Shown: piece after piece, positions 30,425 through 39,813 of the stretch
Numbering within the stretch: position 1 is the first letter of the stretch
Layout of the letters: every line of letters starts with the position of its first letter
Assembly: GCF_039621855.1 (NCBI RefSeq)
Contig: NZ_CP155071.1
Coordinates: 4,588,001-4,652,000, forward strand
DNA length: 64,000 bases
Direction of reading: 5' to 3'
Source: Erwinia sp. HDF1-3R
Lineage (GTDB): Bacteria > Pseudomonadota > Gammaproteobacteria > Enterobacterales > Enterobacteriaceae
The notes under the pieces: model-generated
Seen by the model: only the letters and a program-made list of their open reading frames with translations
Told to the model about the DNA's origin: nothing
Database searches by the model: none
Made by a program: the position numbers and the translations under genes

Positions 30425-30658
30425 TTATTTTTTTGTGAATGCTTTATTTATAAGAAATACGGTTAACCCTGCCAATAGTAAAGGGCAAACCACAAGGGCG
30501 ACGATCAAAGAATTAGCCGTTGAGCCAAACAGGTTAAATGGATTAGTAAGATTAACAATGACGTGATAGCTGGCACTCGACAAAAATCTGAATAGCACCT
30601 CAGGAAGAATGAATAAGTAGATTAATGCCGAAGTAACAAAAACCAGGATATTTTTCAA
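30425..30658 (-). CDS. Small hypothetical two-helix membrane protein
   Basis: Up to 77 residues with two strong hydrophobic segments (about 3-25 and 47-70) and a Lys-rich C-terminus. The only in-frame early starts are TTG 30658 (an AAGG abuts it with no spacing) and a CTG three codons before, with AAGGA at a better distance. Start choice is therefore uncertain. No family recognised; position between kdp and an SRPBCC gene gives no functional hint. Confidence 0.45.
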   Translation of the reverse strand: MKNILVFVTSALIYLFILPEVLFRFLSSASYHVIVNLTNPFNLFGSTANSLIVALVVCPLLLAGLTVFLINKAFTKK

Positions 30659-30865
30659 CCTTGTCAGCTGTGCTTATCCTTGCAACAGGGGAACCTGAAC
30701 GGTACTAAACTAACGCTTTTATTTTTGAAACAGCTATCTGTCAGAATGTCATGGGTTACTAAATAGCGGTTCCACATAGCGCCACAGGTGGGGCTATGGC
30801 AATAAGCAGGCCTTAGAAAGCACACAACATTATATCGCCAGCAGCGCGGCTGCTGGCTCTGATAA

Positions 30866-31261
30866 TCAGGTGGTCAGCAGGGTATGCAGCGCCTGTAAAT
30901 CACGCTTCATCCACTCCAGGTCCTGAGAAAATTTCTCGTCGGACATCAGCGGCTGACGAAATACGGTAATCAGCACTTCCGCACCCGCTTCATTCTCCAC
31001 CACGCGCATCGGTACATACACCTCTTTGCCATAACCGCTGTCCACGTAGTGATCCATCACGCCGAAAGGGTTGTGGTCGGTGAAGCGGATTTTTACGTTT
31101 TCATCTGTTCCGGTGGCCTTCCAGTAATTGCCTTCCTGTACCAGCGTCGACTGGCTCAGGCCCGAGGCCCACTTTGGAAAATAGTCGGGCTTCCAGATGG
31201 TTTCATACAGATCAACCCAGTTACGGGGAATGGTCATACTGATGGTTTGCGATGGCAGCAT
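30866..31261 (-). CDS. SRPBCC (START/polyketide-cyclase fold) protein
   Basis: 131 residues with the typical opening of the fold (ISMTIPRNWVDLYETIWKPDYFPKWASGL), alternating strands and a C-terminal long helix (DEKFSQDLEWMKRDLQALHT). Such proteins bind small hydrophobic ligands in a helix-grip pocket; the ligand is unknown. Stands alone, divergent from the TonB receptor. Confidence 0.8.
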   Translation of the reverse strand: MLPSQTISMTIPRNWVDLYETIWKPDYFPKWASGLSQSTLVQEGNYWKATGTDENVKIRFTDHNPFGVMDHYVDSGYGKEVYVPMRVVENEAGAEVLITVFRQPLMSDEKFSQDLEWMKRDLQALHTLLTT

Positions 31262-31457
31262 AGATTCTCCTGAAAAAACATATCACCCTGATTTAACCAT
31301 TCGACGGCCGGGATGGAAAGCACTCAGCAGCCATTATGTTAGCTGCATGCCGCTATATATAATCTTACATAGCGTTATGCTAATCTTTGCGCTCTTTTGA
31401 CAGCATCCCCGGCGCAGTCGACCGTTCGAGTCGTCACCGTCTCTTTAAGGTATCTAA

Positions 31458-33578
31458 ATGGCAGTGGTAAAAACGTCCCTGGTGGCAGGGAAAGGCGCGC
31501 TCTGCGTGTTAATTTGCTTTGCGCTACAGGCTCAGGCCGCCGCGCAGGACAAGACATTAACGGTAGAGGCTACCGCCCCCACCACGGAGGTTGCCGCCCC
31601 CGATAAGCAGGCAACGCTCGGTAATCTGGGTAAGCAGGCGGTACGCAATACGCCTTACTCGGTGCAGGTTATTTCGCCGGGACTGATGAAGCAGCAGCAG
31701 CTTAAGAGCGTCAGCGATATCTATCGCTATATGCCGTCCGTACAGGGCGATGGCGCCCGGCCCCAAACGCGCGGCATGCAGGGGAGCGTGGTGCAGAACT
31801 CGATGATCGACGGCTTAAACGTGGTATCCACCACTGACTATGCCGCCGAACAGTTCGATCATATTGAAGTCCTGAATGGCCTTGCGGGTTCACTTTACGG
31901 CCCGGCCAACCCGGCAGGGCTGTTTAACTTTGTCGCTAAGCGTCCGACCGATATCGCGCAGCACAGCCTGACGGTGGGCGCGGGCACCGGCCTCAGCCAT
32001 CTGGTGTCCGGCGACTTTAGCGGCCCGCTGGATGATAACGATCGCCTGCGCTATCGCGCCAATTTCCTTGATGACGAGGGAAGCGGCTACGTTAGCGGCA
32101 GCAAAAAGCGCCGCCAGCTTTTCAGCCTGGCGCTGGATGCTAACCTGAGCGATAAAACGGTGCTGGAGACTAACTTCAGCTACTACCATTTTTACGATAA
32201 AGGCCTGCCGGGAAAATTCGCGCTGGGTAGCGGGCTCTCTTTCCCCTCAGCACCGAACCCTAAAACAAAAAATCTCGGCCAGTACTATGCCGGGGACGAT
32301 AATCATACGCTGACCGCCGGCCTGCACCTGAAGCATGACTTTGACGGCAACTGGCAGGGCGAGGTGGGCGTACTGCGCCAGATTGCTGACCGCGAGTCCA
32401 CGGCGGTCACCAATACCTTTACCGATAACCGCGGTCATTACAAAACCACGACCTCCTCTGCCACCGCCAGCCGTTTTACGGTTAACAGCTATATGGCTAA
32501 CCTGAATGGCGAAGTGGATACCGGCTGGCTGCATCATCAGATTTCAACTGGCGTTCGCGGCTTTGTGCTGAAGAACGAAAATCCACGCAGCGGCGGCACA
32601 TTCACGCTGGGCAGCGCCTCGCTGGATAATCCACAGGCCTTTGCCGAGCCGAATTACCCTGACTTTACCCGACGCTATCACTCGGCGACGGCCACGCAGC
32701 AGTCATTACTGCTCAGCGATACCCTGACCTTATCCCCCCAGTGGAGCCTGCTGCTGGCGGGCAGCGAGAGTCTGCTTAACTCCGCCAACTACGCCAAAAC
32801 CGGCAGCCGTACCAGCGAGTCCAGCGACAGCGGCTTTAGCGTGTCGGCCAGCCTGATGTACAAACCCGTCGATCCACTGACGCTGTACGTCACTTACGCA
32901 GACAGCCTGCAACAGGGCGATACCGCCCCCGCGGGTGCCAGCAACGCGGGCAATATTCTCTCTCCTTACCGCAGTAAGCAGGTGGAGGCTGGCAGCAAGC
33001 TGGCCGTGGGGAAAGTGTTGCTAACCGCCGCCCTGTTCCAGATTGACCGTCCCTTTGCCTATACCACCACCCGTGGCGACTACGCGGTAGAAGGTAATCA
33101 GCGCAACCGCGGACTGGAGCTGATGGCCGACGGCGACCTGAGCGATAATCTGCATCTTTACGGCGGCATGACGTGGCTCGACCCACGCCTGCGTGATACC
33201 GCCAGCACCCGCACCGAAGACAAGCAGATCACAGGTCTGGCACGCTATACCGCCAGCCTGTTCGCCGCCTGGGACCTGCCCTTTATTCGCGGTGCCGACG
33301 TGCACGGTGGCATGCGCTACGTAGGCCGACGCAGCACCGACAATGCTAATGACAGCTGGGTGGGCAGCTACGCCACCTTTGACGCGGGCACGCGCTACAA
33401 AACCCGCCTGTTCAATACCGACACCACGTTCCGGCTGGATATGACCAATCTGACGAACCGCCACTACTGGACTAACATTGTGCCGGGTGGCCTGAATGGC
33501 TACAGCGGCGCGGGCTATGCCAGCGCGCAGATTGGTGAGCCACGGATGGTGCAGGTTTCCATGCAGCTGAGTTTCTGA
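31458..33578 (+). CDS. TonB-dependent siderophore receptor
   Basis: 706 residues. Signal peptide about 1-30 (cut near AQA-AAQD), a TonB-box-like KTLTVEA right after it, plug domain (RNTPYSVQVISPGLMKQQ, MIDGLNVVSTTDYAAEQFDH, LNGLAGSLYGPANPAGLFN), then a 22-strand-type barrel ending in aromatic Phe (MVQVSMQLSF). FhuA/FpvA-like, so probably a hydroxamate or mixed ferric siderophore, but the ligand is not determined. An AAGG ribosome site precedes ATG 31458. Followed after 7 bases by a binding-protein gene. I could not find a convincing Fur box in the 196-bp upstream space. Confidence 0.93.
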   Translation: MAVVKTSLVAGKGALCVLICFALQAQAAAQDKTLTVEATAPTTEVAAPDKQATLGNLGKQAVRNTPYSVQVISPGLMKQQQLKSVSDIYRYMPSVQGDGARPQTRGMQGSVVQNSMIDGLNVVSTTDYAAEQFDHIEVLNGLAGSLYGPANPAGLFNFVAKRPTDIAQHSLTVGAGTGLSHLVSGDFSGPLDDNDRLRYRANFLDDEGSGYVSGSKKRRQLFSLALDANLSDKTVLETNFSYYHFYDKGLPGKFALGSGLSFPSAPNPKTKNLGQYYAGDDNHTLTAGLHLKHDFDGNWQGEVGVLRQIADRESTAVTNTFTDNRGHYKTTTSSATASRFTVNSYMANLNGEVDTGWLHHQISTGVRGFVLKNENPRSGGTFTLGSASLDNPQAFAEPNYPDFTRRYHSATATQQSLLLSDTLTLSPQWSLLLAGSESLLNSANYAKTGSRTSESSDSGFSVSASLMYKPVDPLTLYVTYADSLQQGDTAPAGASNAGNILSPYRSKQVEAGSKLAVGKVLLTAALFQIDRPFAYTTTRGDYAVEGNQRNRGLELMADGDLSDNLHLYGGMTWLDPRLRDTASTRTEDKQITGLARYTASLFAAWDLPFIRGADVHGGMRYVGRRSTDNANDSWVGSYATFDAGTRYKTRLFNTDTTFRLDMTNLTNRHYWTNIVPGGLNGYSGAGYASAQIGEPRMVQVSMQLSF

Positions 33579-33585
33579 TGAGGAT

Positions 33586-34611
33586 ATGATGAAAAAGCGT
33601 CTGATTTTGCCGCTGCTGGCAGCACTGAGCCTGACGGCGGTCAGCCACGCCACGGTTGCCCGCACGGTGACGGATGATGGAGGGAACCGGGTTGAGGTGC
33701 CGCAGGAAGCGCATCGCATTGCCGATGCCTGGTATGCACATCATTCCTTGCTGATGACGCTTGGGGCGGGCGATCGCATCGTCGCCACGGTCAATCATCC
33801 CCAGGACCGGCCCTGGATGTTCAAAATCCAGCCCTCTCTGAATCAGGCGCTGTCGGTGCATGGCCGCAGCTTTGAAAGCGAGGCGCTGCTGGCGCGCAAG
33901 GTCGATGTGGTTTTTGTACCCGCCGAAGATGCCGATGCTGCCGCCTATCGCCAGGCGGGTCTGCCGACGCTGGTAATGCGCTTTGATGATTTCCCGTCGA
34001 TGAAGCGCTCACTGCTGACCACTGCTGAAGTTATCGGCAGCGACGACGCCAGGCAGCGCGCAAAAGCGTATAACGCCTGGCTCGACGGCGAGATAGCGGC
34101 CATCAGTGCGAAAACCGCCAGCCTGACCGAGGCCCAGCGCCCGCGCGTCCTGCATATTCAGTCGCTTCATCCCCTTAAGGTCGACGGTCGCAATACGCTG
34201 ATTGACACCTGGATTAAACTGGCGGGCGGGCGCAACGCGGCGGCGGAGGTGGAAGGCAATATGAAGGAAACCTCGCCGGAGAACGTCCTGTTCTGGCAGC
34301 CGGATATCATCATCATCGGTGCCGGTGCGGGCACCATAGAGGCGTCGGACTATGCTTCGCTGTTCAGCAATCTTAACGCGGTGAAAAACCATCAGGTATT
34401 CCAGAATCCGGCCGGGGTATTCCCCTGGGATCGCTACGGCACCGAGGCCGCGCTGCAAATCCAGTGGGCCGCTAAGCTGCTGCATCCGGCGCTGTTTAAA
34501 GACCTGGATATGGTGAAAGCGACGCAGGATTTCTATCATCGCTTCTTTAACTACGATCTGAACAAAACCCAGGCAGCAAGGATTCTACAGGGCCAGGGGC
34601 CAGAGAACTAA
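33586..34611 (+). CDS. Periplasmic iron-siderophore-type binding protein
   Basis: 341 residues. Signal peptide (about 1-26, MMKKRLILPLLAALSLTAVS), then a class III (BtuF/FhuD-like) binding-protein fold with the central long helix and motifs PEDADAAAYRQAGLPTLVMR and PDIIIIGAGAGT. It is co-transcribed with the receptor, so it should take up the same ligand in the periplasm. No permease or ATPase gene follows, so it must borrow an inner-membrane ABC transporter encoded elsewhere. A second ATG directly follows the first; either could be used. Confidence 0.85.
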   Translation: MMKKRLILPLLAALSLTAVSHATVARTVTDDGGNRVEVPQEAHRIADAWYAHHSLLMTLGAGDRIVATVNHPQDRPWMFKIQPSLNQALSVHGRSFESEALLARKVDVVFVPAEDADAAAYRQAGLPTLVMRFDDFPSMKRSLLTTAEVIGSDDARQRAKAYNAWLDGEIAAISAKTASLTEAQRPRVLHIQSLHPLKVDGRNTLIDTWIKLAGGRNAAAEVEGNMKETSPENVLFWQPDIIIIGAGAGTIEASDYASLFSNLNAVKNHQVFQNPAGVFPWDRYGTEAALQIQWAAKLLHPALFKDLDMVKATQDFYHRFFNYDLNKTQAARILQGQGPEN

Positions 34612-34703
34612 AGCGAGGGTCTGTCACGTCCGTCGGTAAACACGACTCCCGGGGGTAAACTATACTTAAGTCAAACCTCACTGACTGGCTACTGGAGCAG
34701 ATT

Positions 34704-34958
34704 ATGAAACTAAGCGGCATTCTGGCTATTCTGTGCCTCGCCCTGCCGGGCGTGGGCTGTTCACAGCTTCCTCCCGCCTCCGTATTTCAGCCGAAGCCAG
34801 CCAGCACGCTTTTCACTCCGGCGGCGGCAAAATGCGATGTCAGCCTGTGCCAGCAAAACTGCTACGTCCAGAACAGCCAGTGCGATCGTAATGACAGCAG
34901 CGGCTGTGGAGCGAAGATGCAGGCGTGTATACAGGCCTGCACCTCACAGTGCCATTAG
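34704..34958 (+). CDS. Small Cys-rich exported protein
   Basis: 84 residues. Hydrophobic N-terminus with a Cys at residue 19 (LPGVGCSQLPP): a lipoprotein signal is possible though position -3 is Gly rather than Leu. The C-terminal 45 residues hold nine Cys (starting AKCDVSLCQQNCY and ending CTSQCH), suggesting disulfides or metal binding. A GGAGCAG ribosome site precedes the ATG. Family not recognised. Confidence 0.65.
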   Translation: MKLSGILAILCLALPGVGCSQLPPASVFQPKPASTLFTPAAAKCDVSLCQQNCYVQNSQCDRNDSSGCGAKMQACIQACTSQCH

Positions 34959-34963
34959 CCGCA

Positions 34964-36031
34964 TTAAGGCCGTTTCAGATCCTCAATCAGCCGCTGGTTA
35001 AAACGCGCAGGCTCTTCCATCTGCGGCGCATGGCCCAGCCCGGGGAACTCAATCAGCGTGGAATGCGGAATAGTGGCAGCGACCTGTTTGCCTAATTCGT
35101 TATAGTGGCCCAGGGTCGCCTTTACCGCCGGAGAGGCAATATCGCTGCCAATGGCGGTGGTGTCAGCGGTGCCAATCATCAGGGTGGTCGGAACGTTCAG
35201 ATCCCGAAATTCGTAGTAAACCGGCTGAGTAAAGATCATGTCGTACAACAGGGCAGAATTCCATGCCACGACCTGCTTGCCCGGGCCATTATTCAGCCCG
35301 GCCAGCATGTTTACCCAGCGGTCATATTCCGGTTTCCAGCGGCCCACGTAATAGGTGTTCAGCTCATATTTCTTAATGCTGGCGGCGGAGGTTTTCAGCT
35401 CGCGCTGATACCAGTCGTCTACGCTCCGCCAGGGTACACCCTTCGCTTTCCAGTCCTCCAGACCGATGGGATTCACCAGCACCAGCTTCTGCACCGCCTG
35501 CGGATACATCAGCGCAAAACGCGTTGCCAGCATGCCGCCGGTGGAGTGACCCACCAGGACGATGTTATCAAGGTGCAGACTCTCCAGCAGCTGATGCGTA
35601 TTCAGCGCCAGCTGCTGGAAGCTGTACTGATACTGTGCAGGTTTGGATGCGGTACAGAAGCCAATCTGATCCGGCGCAATGACCCGGTAACCCGCATGGC
35701 TCAGGGCTTCAATTGTCTGCTGCCAGGTTACGCCGCAGAAATTTTTACCATGCAAAAGCACCACCGTGCGGCCGTTGGCCCTGTTCTGGGGTTTGACGTC
35801 GATATACCCCATCGTGAGCGACTGGCCCTGCGAGGTGAAGGTAAATTTCTGCACGGGATAAGGGAAGGAAAAACCCTGGAGTTCGGGGCCATAGGCTGGC
35901 GTCGGGGGGGATATATTCACCTGAGCAGTGACCTGGGGTGGCAGCGTTATCGCCGCCAGCATCAGCAGGCAGTAAAGGCGTCTTAGCACGGGGATCCTCG
36001 CTATAGATGTTGATGGGTCTGCAACAGACAA
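34964..36031 (-). CDS. Secreted alpha/beta hydrolase
   Basis: 355 residues. An N-terminal hydrophobic segment (about 16-36) is a likely signal peptide, though its long N-region suggests a start further in. Alpha/beta-hydrolase landmarks: oxyanion loop LLHGKNFCGVTW, nucleophile elbow VLVGHSTGGML (Ser ~168), acid in IGTADTT, and catalytic His in GLGHAPQMEEP. Substrate unknown; esterase or epoxide/dehalogenase-like activities are all possible. Convergent with the Cys-rich gene, 5 bases apart. Confidence 0.85.
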   Translation of the reverse strand: MSVADPSTSIARIPVLRRLYCLLMLAAITLPPQVTAQVNISPPTPAYGPELQGFSFPYPVQKFTFTSQGQSLTMGYIDVKPQNRANGRTVVLLHGKNFCGVTWQQTIEALSHAGYRVIAPDQIGFCTASKPAQYQYSFQQLALNTHQLLESLHLDNIVLVGHSTGGMLATRFALMYPQAVQKLVLVNPIGLEDWKAKGVPWRSVDDWYQRELKTSAASIKKYELNTYYVGRWKPEYDRWVNMLAGLNNGPGKQVVAWNSALLYDMIFTQPVYYEFRDLNVPTTLMIGTADTTAIGSDIASPAVKATLGHYNELGKQVAATIPHSTLIEFPGLGHAPQMEEPARFNQRLIEDLKRP

Positions 36032-36427
36032 TGCTGATTTTTACATTTCAGGCACGGCGGAGAAGCGGGTGAGTGCGAAATTTCACGACTATTGATGGCA
36101 ATACAGAGGCTCATTTGGGGAAAGATATAGAAATAATTTCATATTCTTTAACAAAAAAAGCGACAACCCCTGGCAGATTTGGCTTTTCAGGTTACATTTA
36201 TGGGAATATCTGCGTGTACCAAGGAAACACTCATGCTGAGTAACACGAACTGGTTGGTTTCACTGCTTTGGCTACGCCTGTATACCCTTCTCGAACCCAG
36301 AGCCTCCGAGCGCTCCAGCTTTTATATGCAAGCCTGACGCCGTTATATGCCCGCCGCTCCGGCCGCCCATTCTTTCCGATCGGCAGCCGAAGCTTGAGGC
36401 GCTGCGAATTATTCGCTATCGCACGGG
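36032..36427. other. Intergenic stretch with a possible 34-codon ORF
   Basis: Nearly 400 bases between the hydrolase and adhP. On the plus strand at 36233-36337 an ATG (MLSNTNWLVSLLWLRLYTLL at the start) is preceded by AAGGAAACACTC and runs 34 codons to TGA. The ribosome site is good and the N-terminus hydrophobic, but I know no homologue. After it the sequence becomes GC-rich with TTATATGC repeated twice. The rest shows nothing definite. Confidence 0.35.
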
Positions 36428-37441
36428 CTATTTCCCGGTGAAATCAATCACCATGCGTCCTTTAATTTTGCCGTCCAGCATCTCACTGAAAATCGCGTTG
36501 ATATCCTCAACCGGCCTTTTGGTGACTTTCGGCACGACTTTCCCCTCGGCGGCAAACTGGAACGCCTCGGCCAGATCTTCCCGGGTGCCCACCAGTGAGC
36601 CAACGACCTGGATACCATCGAGTACCAGACGCGGGATATTCAGGCTCATTGATTCTGGTGGCAGGCCAACGGCAACGATGCGGCCACCGGCGCGCATCGC
36701 ATCCACCGCTGAGTTAAACGCAGCCTTTGCCACGGCGGTCACTACGGCAGCATGAGCGCCGCCCGTTTTTTCCTGAATAACCTTCGCCGCGTCTTCTTTC
36801 AGGGAGTTGACGACCAGGTCGGCCCCCATTTCACTGGCAAACTGGAGCTGCGCATCATTCACATCAACCGCGATCACTTTGGCATTGAAGACGTTTTTTG
36901 CATACTGTAACGCCAGGTTGCCCAGACCGCCGAGGCCGTAAATAGCAATCCACTTACCGGGCTGAATACCTGAAACCTTAACTGCCTTGTAGGTGGTAAC
37001 GCCTGCACAGGTCACGCTGCTGGCCGCCGCCGAGTCCAGCCCGTCCGGCACCCTGACCGCGTAGTCCGCAACAACGATGCACTCCTCTGCCATGCCGCCA
37101 TCGACGCTAAATCCAGCGTTTTGCACGTCGCGACACAGCGTTTCGTTACCGGTCGTACAGTATTCGCAATGGCCACAGCCCTTATAGAACCAGGCAACGC
37201 TGGCGCGATCGCCCACCTTAAGAGAGGTCACGCCGGGGCCAATTTCTTTAACAATACCCACCCCTTCGTGGCCGAGAATAACGCCGGTTTTATCGCCGAA
37301 ATCACCGTTTTTAACGTGCAAATCGGTGTGGCATACGCCACAGCAGTCCATTTTCAGCAGTGCTTCCCCGTGCTTTAAGGCACGCAGTGTTTTCTCAACA
37401 ATGTCGACTGTATGATCTTTATTTACCACAGCAGCTTTCAT
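36428..37441 (-). CDS. adhP: AdhP zinc alcohol dehydrogenase
   Basis: 337 residues, near-identical in layout to E. coli AdhP (336). Catalytic zinc ligands in [10 protein letters not shown] and GHEGVG; structural zinc Cys cluster [18 protein letters not shown]-binding [14 protein letters not shown]. Oxidises ethanol and other primary alcohols to aldehydes with NAD. Monocistronic. Confidence 0.97.
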   Translation of the reverse strand: MKAAVVNKDHTVDIVEKTLRALKHGEALLKMDCCGVCHTDLHVKNGDFGDKTGVILGHEGVGIVKEIGPGVTSLKVGDRASVAWFYKGCGHCEYCTTGNETLCRDVQNAGFSVDGGMAEECIVVADYAVRVPDGLDSAAASSVTCAGVTTYKAVKVSGIQPGKWIAIYGLGGLGNLALQYAKNVFNAKVIAVDVNDAQLQFASEMGADLVVNSLKEDAAKVIQEKTGGAHAAVVTAVAKAAFNSAVDAMRAGGRIVAVGLPPESMSLNIPRLVLDGIQVVGSLVGTREDLAEAFQFAAEGKVVPKVTKRPVEDINAIFSEMLDGKIKGRMVIDFTGK

Positions 37442-37659
37442 AGCCTTTCCCTCACTTTTCAGGATTGATTTCCCTGCTAACTATACAGATAATTTTTAGC
37501 CTGAAGATTGATTTCAGTAAAGAATGAGCGCTGGATTCAAAAAACGAGCAAGCGGCCGCGCCTTCCCTCCTGGATAGCGCATCATTCGCTAAGCCGCTAA
37601 ACTTTTCAGTAAGACAGGTTAAAATGAGTCCCTCGTTAATCTCGTAACAAGGAGCGAAA

Positions 37660-38004
37660 ATGAAAAAAGTACTGATGCTTCTCGCCGCCGTAGCGATGGC
37701 AGGCAGCGCCCAGGCCGATGAGGGAACCGATGATGGTTCTCAGAGCTATATCACCAATCTTTGCACGATAGTGACGCAGGAAAAGAGCCCTGCAACAGCT
37801 GATGCTTACATCAACCAGCTAAAAGATTTGGACGCGCGAGGACATTCTTCCTCATCAATGAATACGTCACAATTTGACGAAGATGAGGCCAGAACCGTGG
37901 TGGCAGCATGGATGAATCTGAACGATGCGCAGAAAAAAGAGGCGCGCCAGAGCGAACAGGCCTGCCACGATGCCACCCTGAATGAGTATCAGAGTCAGGA
38001 TTAA
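37660..38004 (+). CDS. Small periplasmic hypothetical protein
   Basis: 114 residues with a clear Sec signal peptide (MKKVLMLLAAVAMAGSAQA, cut before DEGT). The mature part is acidic, with two Cys (about 34 and 101) that could form one disulfide. A CAAGGAGCGAAA ribosome site precedes the ATG. Not recognised; stand-alone gene convergent with cbpM. Confidence 0.75.
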   Translation: MKKVLMLLAAVAMAGSAQADEGTDDGSQSYITNLCTIVTQEKSPATADAYINQLKDLDARGHSSSSMNTSQFDEDEARTVVAAWMNLNDAQKKEARQSEQACHDATLNEYQSQD

Positions 38005-38020
38005 CGCCTGATCCAGCGGC

Positions 38021-38317
38021 TTACACCTGAAGCAGTCGGTCCAGCTGTCGCCGTAGCTGCGCATTATCATGCTCAAGGCGGTCAATTTTTTCCAGCAGGG
38101 TCAGCACCATTGCCGTCCCTGCCCATTCCAGATCCAGCTCAATTCGCAACCGTCTGGCGCGGCGTAGCGCGCTCAGCGCCTGATAATCAAACAGCCAGAT
38201 CGCTTCGGCGTCGAGCGGGGAAATGACCCCCAGGCCAACAATTTCGTACAGATCGTCCTGTGAAATCTCTACCACCTGGCAGAGTTCAGTGACGGTAAAC
38301 CGGGTAAGTTCAGTCAT
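38021..38317 (-). CDS. cbpM: CbpM chaperone modulator
   Basis: 98 residues from ATG 38317, which shares one base with the cbpA stop; an earlier in-frame ATG lies inside cbpA and is less likely. Product begins MTELTRFTVTELCQVVEIS and has MerR-like helix-turn-helix plus a C-terminal coiled coil (LLEKIDRLEHDNAQLRRQLD). CbpM binds the J-domain of CbpA and blocks its co-chaperone and DNA-binding activity. Confidence 0.93.
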   Translation of the reverse strand: MTELTRFTVTELCQVVEISQDDLYEIVGLGVISPLDAEAIWLFDYQALSALRRARRLRIELDLEWAGTAMVLTLLEKIDRLEHDNAQLRRQLDRLLQV

Positions 38318-39261
38318 CAGGGTTTCTCCCATGCGGCACGGGGATCAAAGGCGGCCTGACGTGACAGTTCCCGCCACAGTTCACTGGCTTTATCATCGCC
38401 TTTCGGCGGCATCACGACGTTGAGTATGGCGTAGAGATCGCCGGTCCCTTTTTTGTTGGCCAGTCCCTTACCTTTTATCCGCAGACGTTGACCGTTTTGG
38501 CTGTTCGCAGGCAGAGTGAGCGCAATCTTTCCGTTCAGGGTCGGGACCTGAAGCGTTGCCCCCAGCGCCGCCTCCCAGGGGGCAATGGGCACGATGATAT
38601 GAAGATCCTGTCCTGCTACCTCATAAAGTGGATGCGGGGCCAGACGTATCACCAGATAGAGATCGCCATTTGCCGCCCCCTGAGTCCCCGCCACGCCCTG
38701 ACCTTTCAGGCGTATACGCTCACCCTCAACCACGCCGGCCGGAATTTTAACCTTAAGGGTTTTGACCTTAACATCCGTCTGGCGGCCCAGCGCATCATAA
38801 ATGGGTAGCTTATAGGAAACAGAGCGCGTCTCTTCGGCCAGCGTTTCTTCCAAAAACAGCGGCACTTCCATCTCAAGGTCTTCACCTCTGCGAGGCTGAC
38901 GGCGCGTGGCCCCCTGCTGTGCCGAATGAAAGCGCTGCCCAAAAACGGATTCAAAAAAGTCAGAATACCCGGCACCACTTCCCTGGGTATGCTGCCAGCT
39001 CTCGCCGCCGAAACCCGCAGAAGCGCCGGAAAAACGCGGATCGTTGCGATGAAGCCTGATCTGATCGTATTCGGCGCGGCGCTCGCTGTCCTTAAGCACT
39101 TCGTAAGCTTCAGCAACCGCTTTGAAGTGACTCTCCGCATCTTTTTCATCGCTGACGTCAGGATGATACTTTCGCGCCAGTCGTCGATAGGCGGTTTTAA
39201 TCGCCTTGAGATCCGCTGTCGGCTCCACCTCCAGCAGCGCATAATAGTCTTTAAATTCCAT
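38317..39261 (-). CDS. cbpA: CbpA curved-DNA-binding DnaJ-like co-chaperone
   Basis: 314 residues. J-domain (1-70) with HPD at 33-35, Gly/Phe linker, then two DnaJ C-terminal barrel domains (LPIYDALGRQTDVKVKTLKV, LKGQGVAGTQGAANGDLYL, LPANSQNGQRLRIKGKGL); no zinc-finger, as expected of CbpA. Co-chaperone of DnaK and nucleoid component in stationary phase. Operon with cbpM. Confidence 0.96.
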   Translation of the reverse strand: MEFKDYYALLEVEPTADLKAIKTAYRRLARKYHPDVSDEKDAESHFKAVAEAYEVLKDSERRAEYDQIRLHRNDPRFSGASAGFGGESWQHTQGSGAGYSDFFESVFGQRFHSAQQGATRRQPRRGEDLEMEVPLFLEETLAEETRSVSYKLPIYDALGRQTDVKVKTLKVKIPAGVVEGERIRLKGQGVAGTQGAANGDLYLVIRLAPHPLYEVAGQDLHIIVPIAPWEAALGATLQVPTLNGKIALTLPANSQNGQRLRIKGKGLANKKGTGDLYAILNVVMPPKGDDKASELWRELSRQAAFDPRAAWEKP

Positions 39262-39607
39262 CTGTTATCACCTTATATTCATTATTTTAGTCGATATAAG
39301 TTCGGCTCATTCCATCGAACTCCACTGCGCCCTGGCTCCTGTCCCCAGCCCTGATAAGGATTAATCGGTGTCAGACGGGATCGACGAAGCGGCGCAAAGC
39401 CCGAATGAATAGTAGCCAGCTATTGAGTGGGTGAAAAGAGAGAACGGTGAAATTACGGTTGTCATTCTATCCTGACAGGGACAGTAAAAGGAGTCAGCCG
39501 GTGACGGGGAAGAGGTAAATAACAGGAGCAGTTAACAGAGGGAGATTAAGTGATAGCCAGCGGTCCTTCCATGACCGTGACTATCGAGGGTTTCGGGCCA
39601 GAACGCC

Positions 39608-39685
39608 TCAGGAGAGTGCGCCCGGCGGTACGTGTTTGAACGTTTCAACATAGGTGCGAAACACGTACTTAAGGAATTTTTTCAT
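39608..39685 (-). CDS. azuC: AzuC-like 25-residue small protein
   Basis: The frame ATG 39685 to TGA 39608 encodes MKKFLKYVFRTYVETFKHVP followed by PGALS. It resembles E. coli AzuC as I remember it (28 residues, basic amphipathic N-terminus and a (Y/T)-x-TFK-x-VPPG core); AzuC sits at the membrane and stimulates GlpD, and its transcript doubles as an sRNA. A well-formed promoter lies 40-68 bases upstream, supporting expression. The ribosome site is weak. The symbol is by similarity of a very short sequence. Confidence 0.7.
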   Translation of the reverse strand: MKKFLKYVFRTYVETFKHVPPGALS

Positions 39686-39724
39686 AAGCCTGCCTGTATC
39701 AACTTTTGTTAATAAAACACAAAA

Positions 39725-39774
39725 ATTATACAGCCGGTGGGTTTTTCAGGCAATTTAATTTGAAGTGGATCACA
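39725..39774 (-). promoter_or_regulatory. Promoter of the azuC-like gene with a CRP-like half site
   Basis: Minus strand: -35 TTGCCT (39753-39748), 17-base spacer, -10 TATAAT (39730-39725). Just upstream is TGTGATCCACTTCA (39774-39761), a good left half and poor right half of a CRP site. E. coli azuC is known to respond to carbon source, which would fit. Confidence 0.65.
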
Positions 39775-39813
39775 GAAAATCAGCGGAATTATGAATTTAT
39801 CGAAGTAAACAGC

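Noticed and set aside
31262-31457. Fur box before the TonB-dependent receptor
   Set aside because: AT-rich stretches near 31352-31385 only partly fit the 19-base consensus; not convincing.
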